The notes under the pieces are model-generated. The model was not told the origin of the DNA, ran no database searches, and saw only the letters and a list, made by a program, of their open reading frames with translations. This document shows positions 42,708 through 51,094 of a DNA stretch of 64,000 nt, piece by piece. Location of the stretch: assembly GCA_963712465.1 (NCBI GenBank), contig CAVQHY010000004.1, positions 496,001-560,000 on the forward strand, in the 5' to 3' direction. This DNA is from CAVQHY01 sp963712465. GTDB lineage: Bacteria > Actinomycetota > Thermoleophilia > Gaiellales > Gaiellaceae. Every line of letters begins with the position of its first letter. Within the stretch, counting starts at the first letter, position 1. The translations under genes and the position numbers were made by a program.

Positions 42708-43847
42708 CTAGGCCGCGCGGGCGGCGACGGCTGCAGGAAAGCGAAGCTCGAAGCTCGTGCCGACGCCCGGGGTGGACGTGACCCGAACTCCGCCGCCGTG
42801 CGACTCTGCGATCTGACGGACGATCGCGAGGCCGAGACCGTTGCCGGCCCGGGTTCTGTCGGCGCGGTAGAAGCGATCGAACACGCGGTGCAGCTCGCCG
42901 GGCGGGATGCCCGGGCCCTCGTCGGTGACGGTCGCGTACACCCAGCCGTCGACGCGGTGCGTCGCCAGCTCGATCCGCGACTCCTCGGGCGCGTGCTTGA
43001 GCGCGTTGTCGAGGAGGTTCGCGAGCGCGCGCTTGAGCTCTCCCTTGTCGCCGACGACCCAGAGGCCGGGCTCGAGCTGGCGCTCGATGCGGATGTCGCG
43101 GAGCTCCGCGATCGTCGAGAACTCGTCGGTGACCTCGGCGCCGACGGCAGCCACGTCGACCTCGCGCTTGAGCGAGCTCGGGCTCTCGAGCCGCGCGAGC
43201 GCGAGCAGGTCGCCGACGATGCCGGCCATGCGGTCGGACGCCCGGCGGATCACCGTCGCGTGCTCGCGCAGGCTCTCGGCAGTGGCGTTGGGCTCGGTGA
43301 GCGCGACGTCGAGGTTCGTCTGGATGATCGCCAGCGGGTTGCGCAGCTCGTGTGACGCGTCGGCGATGAAGCGCCGCTGCGAGGAGAACGACGCGTCCAG
43401 CCGCGCGAGCATCCCGTCGAACGTGTCGGCCAGCCGCTTGAGCTCGTCGTCGGGGCCCTGCAGGTCGATCCGCTGCGACAGGTTGGTGGCCTCGATCTGA
43501 CGGGCGACGTTCGTGATCCCGTCGATCGGTCGCAGGACGCGGCCCGCGACGATCCAGCCGACGCCGAGGCTCGAGACGAACAGCACGCCGAGCGCGCCGA
43601 GCGAGACCGTGCGCATCGTCGTCAGCGTGTTCTCGTTGATCCGGTTCTGGACGTCGCGGATGTCCGCCGCGTAGAACAGCTGCCTCTGTCCGAGCTCGTT
43701 CGTGCGGCTGTAGATGATCTCCTCGCCGACCCGACCGCGCTGGAGCGTGAGCGAGAGGCCGAGGTAGAGAGCCCCGACGATCAGCGCCGCGACGACGAAG
43801 AGGACGCTCGAGTAGAGAACGGCGATGCGGAAGCGGATCGAGCGCAC
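42708..43847 (-). CDS. Two-component sensor histidine kinase
   Basis: A 379-residue membrane kinase. Transmembrane helices are at about residues 7-30 and 83-105 with a short extracytoplasmic loop between, then a HAMP linker (AGRVLRPIDGITNVARQIEA). The phospho-acceptor His is in RRFIADASHELRNPLAI, the N box is NLLDNALKHAPEES, and the G boxes are VTDEGPGIPPGE and GNGLGLAIV. It pairs with the OmpR-type regulator just upstream. Its TAG stop lies inside the CCTAGG duplicated by the IS481 element, so the protein end is unchanged by the insertion. Confidence 0.92.
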   Translation of the reverse strand: MRSIRFRIAVLYSSVLFVVAALIVGALYLGLSLTLQRGRVGEEIIYSRTNELGQRQLFYAADIRDVQNRINENTLTTMRTVSLGALGVLFVSSLGVGWIVAGRVLRPIDGITNVARQIEATNLSQRIDLQGPDDELKRLADTFDGMLARLDASFSSQRRFIADASHELRNPLAIIQTNLDVALTEPNATAESLREHATVIRRASDRMAGIVGDLLALARLESPSSLKREVDVAAVGAEVTDEFSTIAELRDIRIERQLEPGLWVVGDKGELKRALANLLDNALKHAPEESRIELATHRVDGWVYATVTDEGPGIPPGELHRVFDRFYRADRTRAGNGLGLAIVRQIAESHGGGVRVTSTPGVGTSFELRFPAAVAARAA

Positions 43848-43857
43848 GTCGTGTCCT

Positions 43858-44538
43858 CTAGCCCTCGCGCAGCCGGTAGCCGCTGCCGACGACGGTCTCG
43901 ATCGGCTGGTCGCCGCCCGCCTCGGCGAGCTTGCGGCGCAGCGTCATCACCGTGACGCGGACGGTGCGCGTCGCGGGGTTGGCGTTCTCGTCCCAGACGT
44001 GCTCGAGCAGCGTGCCCTCCGACAGCACGTCGCCCGGCCGGCTCATGAAGAAGCGAAGGAGGGCGAACTCCTTGGGGGTGAGCGCGAGCGGCTCGCCGGC
44101 ACGCCGGGCTTCGCGGCGGGCGGCGTCGAGCTCGAGGTCGCCGACCTCGAGCGTCGCGCCCGAGGCGCCCGCGTCGCGACGAAGGAGCGCGCGGATCCGC
44201 GCGGTCAGCTCCTCGAAGTGAAACGGCTTGACCAGGTAGTCGTCGGCGCCGTCGTCGAGCCCGCCGATGCGGTCGGCGACTCCGTCGCGCGCGGTCAGCA
44301 TGAGGATTCGCGGGTCGTGCCCTGCCTCGTCGCCGTCGCGCAGGCGGCGGCAGACCTCACGCCCGTCGATCCCGGGCAGCTCGATGTCGAGGCAGACGAG
44401 GTCGTACGGGAACACCCTCGCCTTCACGTATGCGTCGTCGCCGTCGTACGCGACGTCGACCGCATACCCCTCGTTCCTGAGCCCCCTCGCGATCGCATCC
44501 GCGAGATCACGCTCGTCTTCCGCCACCAGCACGCGCAT
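43858..44538 (-). CDS. Response regulator, OmpR/PhoB family
   Basis: A 226-residue regulator. The receiver domain (1-115) has the acidic pair in VAEDERDL, phospho-acceptor Asp in LVCLDIELPG, MLTARDG and the Lys of DDYLVKPF. The winged-helix domain (about 130-226) ends with TVVGSGYRL. It is followed 10 bp later by its histidine kinase. The promoter presumably lies in the 80-bp gap to 44619. The signal sensed is unknown; the nearby HtrA and MoxR genes suggest envelope stress, which is only context. Confidence 0.93.
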   Translation of the reverse strand: MRVLVAEDERDLADAIARGLRNEGYAVDVAYDGDDAYVKARVFPYDLVCLDIELPGIDGREVCRRLRDGDEAGHDPRILMLTARDGVADRIGGLDDGADDYLVKPFHFEELTARIRALLRRDAGASGATLEVGDLELDAARREARRAGEPLALTPKEFALLRFFMSRPGDVLSEGTLLEHVWDENANPATRTVRVTVMTLRRKLAEAGGDQPIETVVGSGYRLREG

Positions 44539-44618
44539 ATATGACCGCCTCCGAGCGTATACGGCGGCAGGTTGAGTTCAGATCAAGGCAATTCGGCGCG
44601 CTCGGGAGCTCGAAGCGA

Positions 44619-45074
44619 CTAGCCGGGCTTCGCGCCCATCGCCCACACGGCGACGACGTAGGCGGCGAGCAGGATGAGTGAAAGGACGGTGGTGGCCTTG
44701 AGCAGTCCCGCGCCGCCGCCGCGCCGCAGGCGTCGCACGCCGACGCCGCCGAGGATCAGGGCAACGAGGAGGAGGACGGCGCCGGAGTCGGCGATGATGT
44801 AGCCGATTCCCAGCCAGGTCGGGTCGCCGTCGCCCGAGAAGCCCTCGCGCTCGTAGATCCACTCGGCCCCGGCGCGCATGACGATCAGGCCTGGAAGCGA
44901 GACGGCGAGCAGTGAGAAGTAGCCGAGCCGAAGGAGTCGGGGGTCACCTCGCGCAAGCACGAGCGCGGCCGCACCGACGATCAGCCCGGCAACGAGAATC
45001 ATCGCCCCGGCCACGTGGACGAACAGCGGCAGGTTCCAGCTCTCCGGGCGAGTCGCCGCGAGCACCTCAGGCAC
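44619..45074 (-). CDS. Small integral membrane protein, four helices (unknown function)
   Basis: A 151-residue protein with four hydrophobic helices: AGAMILVAGLIVGAAALVLA, YFSLLAVSLPGLIVMRAG, IIADSGAVLLLVALILGGVG and TTVLSLILLAAYVVAVWAMG. A His near residue 20 in LPLFVHVAGAM and the charged loop after helix 2 recall heme-binding or DUF2269-like membrane proteins, without proof. Its GTG start overlaps the end of the next membrane-protein gene by 8 bp, so the two are co-translated and may form a complex. Confidence 0.7.
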   Translation of the reverse strand: MPEVLAATRPESWNLPLFVHVAGAMILVAGLIVGAAALVLARGDPRLLRLGYFSLLAVSLPGLIVMRAGAEWIYEREGFSGDGDPTWLGIGYIIADSGAVLLLVALILGGVGVRRLRRGGGAGLLKATTVLSLILLAAYVVAVWAMGAKPG

Positions 45075-45546
45075 CCGGCTTCCAGATCATGTCGGCCAGG
45101 ATCAGCACCGCGGCGACGCTGGCGAGCGCATGGAGCGCGAGGCCCCTTCGGGTCCGCACGAGCTGACCGAGCTCGGGGCTGGCCGCGTCGTCGCCAGACT
45201 CGAGCAGCTCGCGTGCTCGGCGTTCTGCCCGAGCGTACTCTGCGCCTGCGCGCTGCCCCGCCCCGGTCGCGACGAACCAGAGAACGATCGCCGCGATCAC
45301 CCAGCCGTCCCAGACCTGGACGGCGTCGAGCGATACCGCGAGCCAGATCCCGAGCGCAAGCGTCCCGAGCCCGCCGGCGCCGACGAGCGCGGTCAACGGC
45401 AGGTTCAGTCGGAAGATCGCCCGCACGCCGCTCGGCTGATCGACCCTCCTGGCGGCGACGATCATCACCCAGAACCCGATCAGCGCTGCCACGAACGCAA
45501 ACGCGGCGAGCAGGTGCAGCGAGAGCAGCCAGTCGTCGAGGGTCAC
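45067..45546 (-). CDS. Small integral membrane protein (DUF2269-like)
   Basis: A 159-residue protein with helices at LLSLHLLAAFAFVAALIGFW, LTALVGAGGLGTLALGIWL, VWDGWVIAAIVLWFVATGAG and a last one at the C-terminus (ALASVAAVLILADMIW). The first helix with its HLLAA His and the W/G-rich second helix resemble DUF2269 proteins. The start is a GTG (VTLDDW). First gene of the two-gene minus-strand membrane pair. Function unknown. Confidence 0.65.
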   Translation of the reverse strand: MTLDDWLLSLHLLAAFAFVAALIGFWVMIVAARRVDQPSGVRAIFRLNLPLTALVGAGGLGTLALGIWLAVSLDAVQVWDGWVIAAIVLWFVATGAGQRAGAEYARAERRARELLESGDDAASPELGQLVRTRRGLALHALASVAAVLILADMIWKPGA

Positions 45547-45932
45547 TCGCGGCGCAGCGTAGCGACACCGGACGCTGTGACGAGAAGACCGGAGACACCG
45601 ATCCGGCGCAGGACGCTCTAGGCTGCAACGGGTGACGCCGGAGATCCGCGTCGTCGAGCCCCGAGCGGCTGCCACGGGTGACGGCGATGCTGGGCCGCCT
45701 GACTCCCGACACGGGGCGCGTCAACCGATCGGGGACCCCTGCCATGGCGTCGAGGCGCGTGTGGTTCATGCGCTGTGAACCGTGACCGCGTAGCCCGCAC
45801 GACTCAAGTTGCGGGGCCTGGCCCCGTAAAGGAACCGTAAGGCCGCGACTCGTCGAGAAGGCCGTCCGCTTTAACTCGCCTTTACACCCCTCCTGCTTCC
45901 CTGGTCGGGACACCCGAGTCAAGGAGCCAGGA
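45547..45932. other. 386-bp intergenic region between divergent genes
   Basis: No supported gene. A plus-strand frame from GTG 45633 to TGA 45779 has protein-like codon use at first (VTPEIRVVEPRAA) but soon degenerates and may be the relic of a gene start. A GC hairpin (GCGGGGCCTGGCCCCGT, 45811-45827) and the leader of the MoxR gene lie at the right end; the promoters of both neighbours must be here. Confidence 0.4.
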
Positions 45933-46946
45933 GTGACGGAAACCCAGCCCACGCTCGTCGCCGTCGGTGACGTGCGCTCGACGCTCGAGGCGGCGCTGTT
46001 CGAGATGAAGCGCGTGATCGTCGGTCAGGAGGCCATGCTCGAGCGCGTGCTCATCGGCCTGCTCACCGGCGGGCACCTGCTGATCGAGGGCGTGCCCGGC
46101 CTCGCGAAGACCCTCACGGTGAAGACGCTCGCCGACACGCTCGGCGGCACGTTCAGCCGGATCCAGTTCACCCCCGACCTCGTCCCGTCCGACCTCGTCG
46201 GCACGCGGATCTACAAGCCGCGCACGGGCGGGTTCGACGTCGAGCTGGGCCCCGTCTTCTGCAACTTCCTCCTCGCCGACGAGATCAACCGCGCTCCCGC
46301 CAAGGTGCAGTCCGCGCTGCTCGAGGTGATGCAGGAGCGCCAGGTCACGATCGGCGGCGAGACGCACGTGGTTCCCGACCCGTTCCTCGTCCTCGCCACG
46401 CAGAACCCGATCGAGTCCGAGGGGACGTACCCGCTTCCCGAGGCCCAGGTCGACCGCTTCCTGATGAAGGTGGTCGTCGACTACCCGGAGTTCGGCGACG
46501 AGCTCACGGTCGTGCAGCGTTCGCTCGGCGAGCAGCCACAGCTCTCGCAGGCCGTCTCGCCGGACATGCTCACGGTGCTCCAGAAGACGACCGCGGGCGT
46601 CTACGTCGACCCCGAGGTCTCGACCTACGCGGTCTCGCTCGTGCTCGCTACGCGCAAGCCCGCCGACGTCGGCCTCGCCGATCTCGGCCAGTACGTCGCC
46701 TACGGCGCGAGCCCCCGCGGCTCGATCAATCTCGTCCACGCCGGCCGGGCTCTCGCCCTGCTGCGAGGCCGTGCGTACGTGCTCCCGCAGGACGTCCGCG
46801 ACGTCGCGAAGGACGTCCTGCGCCACCGGCTCGTGCTCTCGTACGAGGCGCTCGCCGAGGAGATCTCGCCGGACCAGATCCTCACCGCGGTCCTCGACGC
46901 GGTCAAGATGCCGCAGATCGACCTGGCGCGGGAAGCCGCGGCGTGA
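45933..46946 (+). CDS. MoxR family AAA+ ATPase
   Basis: A 337-residue ATPase. Walker A is a variant, HLLIEGVPGLAKTLTVKTLA. Walker B is FLLADEINRAPAKVQSALLEVMQE, sensor 1 is LATQNPIESEGTYPLPEAQ, and the C-terminal lid has ASPRGSINLV, all standard for MoxR. These chaperone-like ATPases work with von Willebrand A proteins, and a DUF58 protein and a BatA-type VWA protein follow with overlapping frames. The start is GTG with AAGGAGCCAGGA before it. The operon probably handles envelope protein maturation or stress. Confidence 0.92.
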   Translation: MTETQPTLVAVGDVRSTLEAALFEMKRVIVGQEAMLERVLIGLLTGGHLLIEGVPGLAKTLTVKTLADTLGGTFSRIQFTPDLVPSDLVGTRIYKPRTGGFDVELGPVFCNFLLADEINRAPAKVQSALLEVMQERQVTIGGETHVVPDPFLVLATQNPIESEGTYPLPEAQVDRFLMKVVVDYPEFGDELTVVQRSLGEQPQLSQAVSPDMLTVLQKTTAGVYVDPEVSTYAVSLVLATRKPADVGLADLGQYVAYGASPRGSINLVHAGRALALLRGRAYVLPQDVRDVAKDVLRHRLVLSYEALAEEISPDQILTAVLDAVKMPQIDLAREAAA

Positions 46947-47902
46947 GCCCGGCCCCCGCCAGAACTCCCGCACGGCCGGGGCCGGGGCCGATGCCCGAGG
47001 CGCTCCTGCGGCAGATCGACCTGACGCTGCGCAGGCGCGTCGACGCAATCCTCACCGGCGAGCGCCGCTCGACCACCCTCGGCCTCGGGACTGAGCTCGC
47101 GCAGATCCTCCCCTACCAGCCGGGTGACGACGTTCGCCTGATCGACTGGAATGCCACCGCCAGAACGGGCGAGCCGCACGTCCGCGTCCAGGTGGCCGAG
47201 CGGGCGATGACGACATGGCTCGTGCTCGACATCTCGCCGTCGATGACGTTCGGCACCGCCGACCGCCGCAAGGCGGACGTCGCCGAGGGCGTCGCCCTCG
47301 CGGTCGGCAACGCGGCGAGCCGACGGGGAAATCGCCTCGGCCTGGTCACGTTCGGCGACGGTCCGCCGCGGACGCAGCCCCCGAAGCAGGGGCGGCCCGG
47401 CCTAACCGCACTGCTGAGGACGCTGCGGCAGGAGCCGGCCGAGCACGGCACGGGTGCGACCGACCTTCGCGAGGCGCTCACCCGGGTCACGCGGATCGCG
47501 AAGCGCGGATCGCTCGTCGTCCTCGTCTCAGACTTCCGCTGCCCGCGCGACTTCCGGCCCGAGCTCTCGCGACTCGCAGCCGCCTGCGGCGTCGTCGCCG
47601 TCGAGCTGAGGGACCCGCGCGAGCAGGCGCTGCCCGACGTCGGGATCCTCTGGCTCGTCGATCCCGAGACCGGCCGTCTCGTCCGCGCCGACACGAAGAG
47701 CCGCAAGCTCCGCGAGCGGTTCGCGACGCGTGCGGCGGTGGAACGGGACGAGCTCGCGGCGCTCCTCCGCTCCGCCCGCGCCGACCACGTCGTCCTCTCG
47801 ACCGAGGGCGACTGGCTGCGTGCGCTGGCGGGGTTCCTCCGAAAGCTGGAGGTTAGACGCCGGTCTTGGGGGTCAGGGGGTGGGGTGGTGGGAGTCCAAT
47901 GA
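46943..47902 (+). CDS. DUF58 domain-containing protein
   Basis: A 319-residue protein. The DUF58 signature is LAQILPYQPGDDVRLIDWNATARTG read in two parts (PGDDVRLIDWNATAR), followed by a VWA-like fold with LDISPSMTFG (MIDAS-like DxSxS). It starts with a GTG overlapping the MoxR stop and its own stop overlaps the BatA-type ATG (ATGA). The last dozen residues (WGSGGGVVGVQ) are encoded by the G-rich repeat, so the C-terminus may have been extended by that repeat. Confidence 0.88.
   Translation: MSPAPARTPARPGPGPMPEALLRQIDLTLRRRVDAILTGERRSTTLGLGTELAQILPYQPGDDVRLIDWNATARTGEPHVRVQVAERAMTTWLVLDISPSMTFGTADRRKADVAEGVALAVGNAASRRGNRLGLVTFGDGPPRTQPPKQGRPGLTALLRTLRQEPAEHGTGATDLREALTRVTRIAKRGSLVVLVSDFRCPRDFRPELSRLAAACGVVAVELRDPREQALPDVGILWLVDPETGRLVRADTKSRKLRERFATRAAVERDELAALLRSARADHVVLSTEGDWLRALAGFLRKLEVRRRSWGSGGGVVGVQ
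47866..47896 (+). repeat. G-rich repeat, long copy
   Basis: GGGGGTCAG followed by GGGGGTGGGGTGGTGGGAG (47876-47894). The four G-runs could form a G-quadruplex, and the terminal GGGAG lies 4 nt from the ATG at 47899 as a Shine-Dalgarno sequence. The 19-mer occurs unchanged at 55732 and 56087, and a diverged longer match lies inverted at 3923. Confidence 0.72.
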
Positions 47903-48882
47903 GTTTCTTGAGCCCGAACATGCTCTGGCTGCTCGCGCTCGTGCCGCTGCTCGCCGCGGGCTACCTGCTCCTGCAGCGGCGGCGGATGCGCTACGCGGTC
48001 CGCTTCACGAACGTCGATCTGCTCGCGAACGTCGTCGCCGAGTCGCCTCGCTGGCGGCGGTGGGTTCCGCCCGTGCTCTTCCTGGGTGCGCTCGCCGCGC
48101 TTCTGTTCGCGACGGCCCGGCCCGAGCTCGTGACGAAGGTCCCGCGGGAGGGGGCGAGCGTCGTGCTCGCAATGGACGTCTCCGGGTCGATGAGGGCCGA
48201 GGACGTCAAGCCGACAAGGCTCGCCGCGGCGCAGAGCGCGGCCAACCGCTTCCTCGACCGCGTGCCCGACAAGTTCCGGGTCGGCGTCGTGACCTTCTCC
48301 GACGGGGCTCAGGTGCTCGTTCCGCCGACCCAGGAGCACGAGCTCGTGCGGCAGTCACTCGACGGCCTCGTCGCCGACGGGGGAACGGCGATCGGCGACG
48401 CGATCGAGCTCGGCACCGGCCTGCGTCAGCAGCAGGATCGCCTGATCGCCGCGGAGGATCAGCCGAAGGACGGCAAGCCCGCCCTCGTCATGCTGCTCCT
48501 CTCTGACGGTTCACCGTCGCCCGACACGATGGATCCGATCGAGGCGGCGAAGAAGGCGAACGCCGCCGGTATCCCCGTCTACACGATCGCGCTCGGTACC
48601 GATACCGGCACGATCCAGGTCACCGACGAGCTCGGCATCCCACAGACCGTCGAGGTTCCACCCGACCGGGAGACCCTCGGCCAGATCGCGCGTCTCACCG
48701 GCGGTGCCGCCTTCTCGGCGCCGACCGAGCAGGCGCTCGAAGCCGTCTACGAGCGGCTCGGCTCCACGATCGCGTTCGCCGACGAGAAGCGCGAGGTGAC
48801 CGCGTGGTTCGTCGCCGGCGGGCTCGTGGCGCTCATCCTCGCCGGCTCGCTCTCCGCCCTGTGGTTCAACCGCCTTCCGTAG
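47899..48882 (+). CDS. VWA domain-containing membrane protein (BatA-like)
   Basis: A 327-residue protein. Two hydrophobic helices lie near the N-terminus (about residues 7-22 and 55-75). A VWA domain follows with a complete MIDAS start, VLAMDVSGSMRAED, then GGTAIGDAIE and LLLSDGSPSP. A C-terminal anchor ends it (VAGGLVALILAGSLSALWF). This is the BatA layout, with the VWA domain on the outer face. It is part of the MoxR-DUF58-VWA operon. The HtrA-type protease gene starts 13 bp later. Confidence 0.9.
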   Translation: MSFLSPNMLWLLALVPLLAAGYLLLQRRRMRYAVRFTNVDLLANVVAESPRWRRWVPPVLFLGALAALLFATARPELVTKVPREGASVVLAMDVSGSMRAEDVKPTRLAAAQSAANRFLDRVPDKFRVGVVTFSDGAQVLVPPTQEHELVRQSLDGLVADGGTAIGDAIELGTGLRQQQDRLIAAEDQPKDGKPALVMLLLSDGSPSPDTMDPIEAAKKANAAGIPVYTIALGTDTGTIQVTDELGIPQTVEVPPDRETLGQIARLTGGAAFSAPTEQALEAVYERLGSTIAFADEKREVTAWFVAGGLVALILAGSLSALWFNRLP

Positions 48883-48895
48883 GAGGAAAACTCGA

Positions 48896-50083
48896 ATGCG
48901 TCCACTCATCCCCACGGCGGCCGCCGTGCTCGCGATCGGCCTCGCGGCCGCCGGGTGCGCGGCCCAGGTCGACGCCGACCAGGCGTCGACCACCTCGACC
49001 GTCCCCACGCAGCAGGCGGCGGCGGCAGCGACGCAGGCCGCCGGTCCGGAGCTCGCCGACATGGTCGAGGATGTCCTGCCCTCGCTCGTCAACGTTCGCG
49101 TCCAGATGGGCGGCGGCGGAGGACTGCTCGAGGATCTCCTCGGCGGCAGCGGCGAGGGTCAGGGCTCGGGGGTCGTGATCGACCCGAAGGGGATCATCCT
49201 GACCAACAACCACGTCGTCGAGAACGCCGAGACCGTCACGATCGTGCTCACGGACAAGCAGGAGCTCCCCGGCCGCGTGCTCGGCACGGCGCCGGACAAG
49301 GACCTCGCCGTCGTCTGCGTCGACAGGACCGATCTCGACCCGGTTGAGATCGGGAGCTCGGCCGACCTGCGGCTCGGCGACGACGCGATCGCGCTCGGCT
49401 ATCCACTCGGGCTGGGCCCGACGGTGACGAAGGGGATCGTCTCGGGCCTCGGGCGCGAGATCGCACCGCTTGGCGGCGTGCCGCTGAAGAACCTGATCCA
49501 GACGGACGCGGCGATCAACCCCGGCAACTCGGGCGGCCCGCTCGTCGACCACGACGGCAAGCTGATCGGGATCAACTCGGCCGGCGCGCTCGCGGCGTTC
49601 GCCGAGAACGTCGGCTTCGCGATCGCGATCGACGGCGCGATGGAGACGGCGACGACGATCATCGCGGACAACCCGACCTGCGGGGCCGGCGGCAGCTCCA
49701 GCCCGGTGAATCCAGAGCAGCCGATCGACCCCGAGCAGCCGGCCGACCCGGGCCAGGGCGGTGGTTCCACGGAGCCGCAGCCGTCCCCTGCTCCGACGCC
49801 GGCTCCGGCCCCCGCGAACGAGCCCGGTGCATGGCTCGGCGCCGCCGTCGCCGACGGGCAGCAAGGTGCGCTGCTCGCAGAGGTCGTCCCGGGCGGCCCG
49901 GCCGATGCCTCGGGGCTCGAGCCCGGCGACGTCGTCACCGGGATCGACGGCCAGCCGGTCGGCGGCGCGGAGGAGCTCGTCAACGCGATCGCGGCGCACG
50001 AGCCGGGCGACAGCGTCACGCTTGAGCTCGCCGACGGCTCGACCGTCGAGGTCGAGCTCGGCGCTCGCCCACAGTCGGGCTAG
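48896..50083 (+). CDS. Trypsin-like serine protease with PDZ domain, HtrA/DegP family (lipoprotein)
   Basis: A 395-residue protease. The N-terminal signal ends in a lipobox (AIGLAAAGCAA), so it is probably a membrane-anchored lipoprotein. The catalytic triad is His in LTNNHVVENAE, Asp in DKDLAVVCVD and Ser in INPGNSGGPLVD. A proline-rich linker of about 45 residues (about 260-305) leads to one PDZ domain (about 305-395, with GLEPGDVVTGIDG). TAGGAGG precedes the ATG. It closes the MoxR operon and may degrade misfolded envelope proteins. A close relative is at 51095. Confidence 0.92.
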   Translation: MRPLIPTAAAVLAIGLAAAGCAAQVDADQASTTSTVPTQQAAAAATQAAGPELADMVEDVLPSLVNVRVQMGGGGGLLEDLLGGSGEGQGSGVVIDPKGIILTNNHVVENAETVTIVLTDKQELPGRVLGTAPDKDLAVVCVDRTDLDPVEIGSSADLRLGDDAIALGYPLGLGPTVTKGIVSGLGREIAPLGGVPLKNLIQTDAAINPGNSGGPLVDHDGKLIGINSAGALAAFAENVGFAIAIDGAMETATTIIADNPTCGAGGSSSPVNPEQPIDPEQPADPGQGGGSTEPQPSPAPTPAPAPANEPGAWLGAAVADGQQGALLAEVVPGGPADASGLEPGDVVTGIDGQPVGGAEELVNAIAAHEPGDSVTLELADGSTVEVELGARPQSG

Positions 50084-50095
50084 CCGACCCAGCGA

Positions 50096-50128
50096 GACAT
50101 GTCCCGGGGACAGGCCCCGGGACATGTC
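50096..50128. repeat. GC-rich palindromic repeat (GGGGACAGGCCCC family)
   Basis: A perfect palindrome: 14-bp arms (GACATGTCCCGGGG) around an ACAGG loop. It lies 13 bp after the HtrA stop, before the terminator-like hairpin at 50183. A weaker related unit, CGTCCCCGGGACACG, follows at about 50140. Confidence 0.65.
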
Positions 50129-50182
50129 CAAGACGACGGCGTCCCCGGGACACGCCCCCGAGACACGTCGCGTCCGAGACAG

Positions 50183-50222
50183 CAGCGGGGGGAGAGCATT
50201 GATCCACGCTCTCCCCCCGCTG
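50183..50222. terminator. Bidirectional terminator-like hairpin
   Basis: A perfect 15-bp stem (CAGCGGGGGGAGAGC with its complement) with a 10-nt loop. It lies between the convergent HtrA gene and the minus-strand micropeptide gene, 14 bp from the latter's stop. There is no T-tract on either side, as usual in such high-GC genomes. Confidence 0.65.
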
Positions 50223-50235
50223 CGGTAAACGCCGG

Positions 50236-50292
50236 CTAGCGGCGGCGTGCGGTGCGGCGCGAGGTGCGCCGGGCGACTCTGCGAGCCATCAT
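50236..50292 (-). CDS. Arginine-rich micropeptide (18 residues)
   Basis: A very short frame encodes MMARRVARRTSRRTARRR, nine or more of its residues being Arg. A strong Shine-Dalgarno GGAGG lies 8 nt upstream of the first ATG, and the TAG stop is followed by the hairpin at 50183. It is the second gene after the DUF6325-like gene in the same direction, 46 bp away. The regular RR spacing suggests nucleic-acid or membrane binding. It could instead be a leader or a chance frame; the ribosome-binding site and operon position argue for a gene. Confidence 0.5.
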   Translation of the reverse strand: MMARRVARRTSRRTARRR

Positions 50293-50338
50293 CTCTCGTA
50301 CCTCCGTGTTCGACTGTTGAACTGCGCTTGGCGGGGAA

Positions 50339-50887
50339 TCACACCGAGGCCTTCTCGCTCGGGTGCATCGCCGCGAGCTCTTCTGCCTCCGCCGCAGTGG
50401 CGAGACCGATCGCGACGAGATCCTGCGGATGGATGAAGGCGTCACCGAGGCCGATGCCGCCTGCGCTCAGGATCGCGTTGCGCAACCCCACCGCCCAGTG
50501 ATGCTCGATCAGCAGCAGTGCGGCAGCCGAGTCGTTCGGGATCGTCTCCAGCACGTCCCAGGCCTGCTCGTCGGAGAACACCTGGATGCCACCCTCGGCG
50601 GCCATCTCGGCGCCGATCTCGGCCCCGGCCTCCATGCCCTCCTCGCCCTCGATGCCGAGACCGATCAGCGCGGCTACCTTGCTGCCGAGCTCGATCGCCT
50701 CCTCTTTGGTCAGGTTGCTGAGGTGCATAACGTCGATCTCGCCGTCGGCGTCCTTGTACACGGCCAGCGCGTCGATCACGCGCACCGTGTCGCTCTCGCG
50801 GAGCTTCTCCAGCTCCTCGAGGATCTGGCCGTGGAAATCCGGATGCTCGAACCCCAGCACCAGCAACTGAACAGGTCCTATCGCCAT
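50339..50887 (-). CDS. DUF6325/DUF1269-like protein
   Basis: A 182-residue protein starting at the ATG with GAAAGGAAG upstream. The N-terminal half (GPVQLLVLGFEHPDFHGQIL, DTVRVIDALAVYKDADG, LTKEEAIELGSKVAALIGLG) matches the DUF1269/DUF6325 group. These are small proteins that modulate membrane or stress functions and often carry a Gly/Ala-rich central helix, here GIEGEEGMEAGAEIGAEMAA. The last part has ALLLIEHHWAVGLRNAI. It lies between two HtrA genes and may belong to the same stress response. Function unknown. Confidence 0.72.
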   Translation of the reverse strand: MAIGPVQLLVLGFEHPDFHGQILEELEKLRESDTVRVIDALAVYKDADGEIDVMHLSNLTKEEAIELGSKVAALIGLGIEGEEGMEAGAEIGAEMAAEGGIQVFSDEQAWDVLETIPNDSAAALLLIEHHWAVGLRNAILSAGGIGLGDAFIHPQDLVAIGLATAAEAEELAAMHPSEKASV

Positions 50888-51094
50888 GCCTACTTCCTTT
50901 CGATCGGGTACTCGCGACGACTCTAGCGTGGACTCGTCGAGCCCGGTGCGCATCGTCTCATCGGGGTGATTCGCACAAGCCCTTAACGCGACCGCAACCG
51001 GGCCTAAGCAAGGCTCAACGAAGGTGAGGACGCGCTCAACGTACCCCCTGGTTCACTCTCCGGCGCAGGCTACGTAAAGGAGAGACAACCGCTG

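Noticed and set aside
45633..45779. Short plus-strand frame (GTG start) in the gap before the MoxR gene
   Set aside because: It begins protein-like but has no ribosome-binding site or recognisable motif and soon loses coding character; kept only as a remark in the gap entry.
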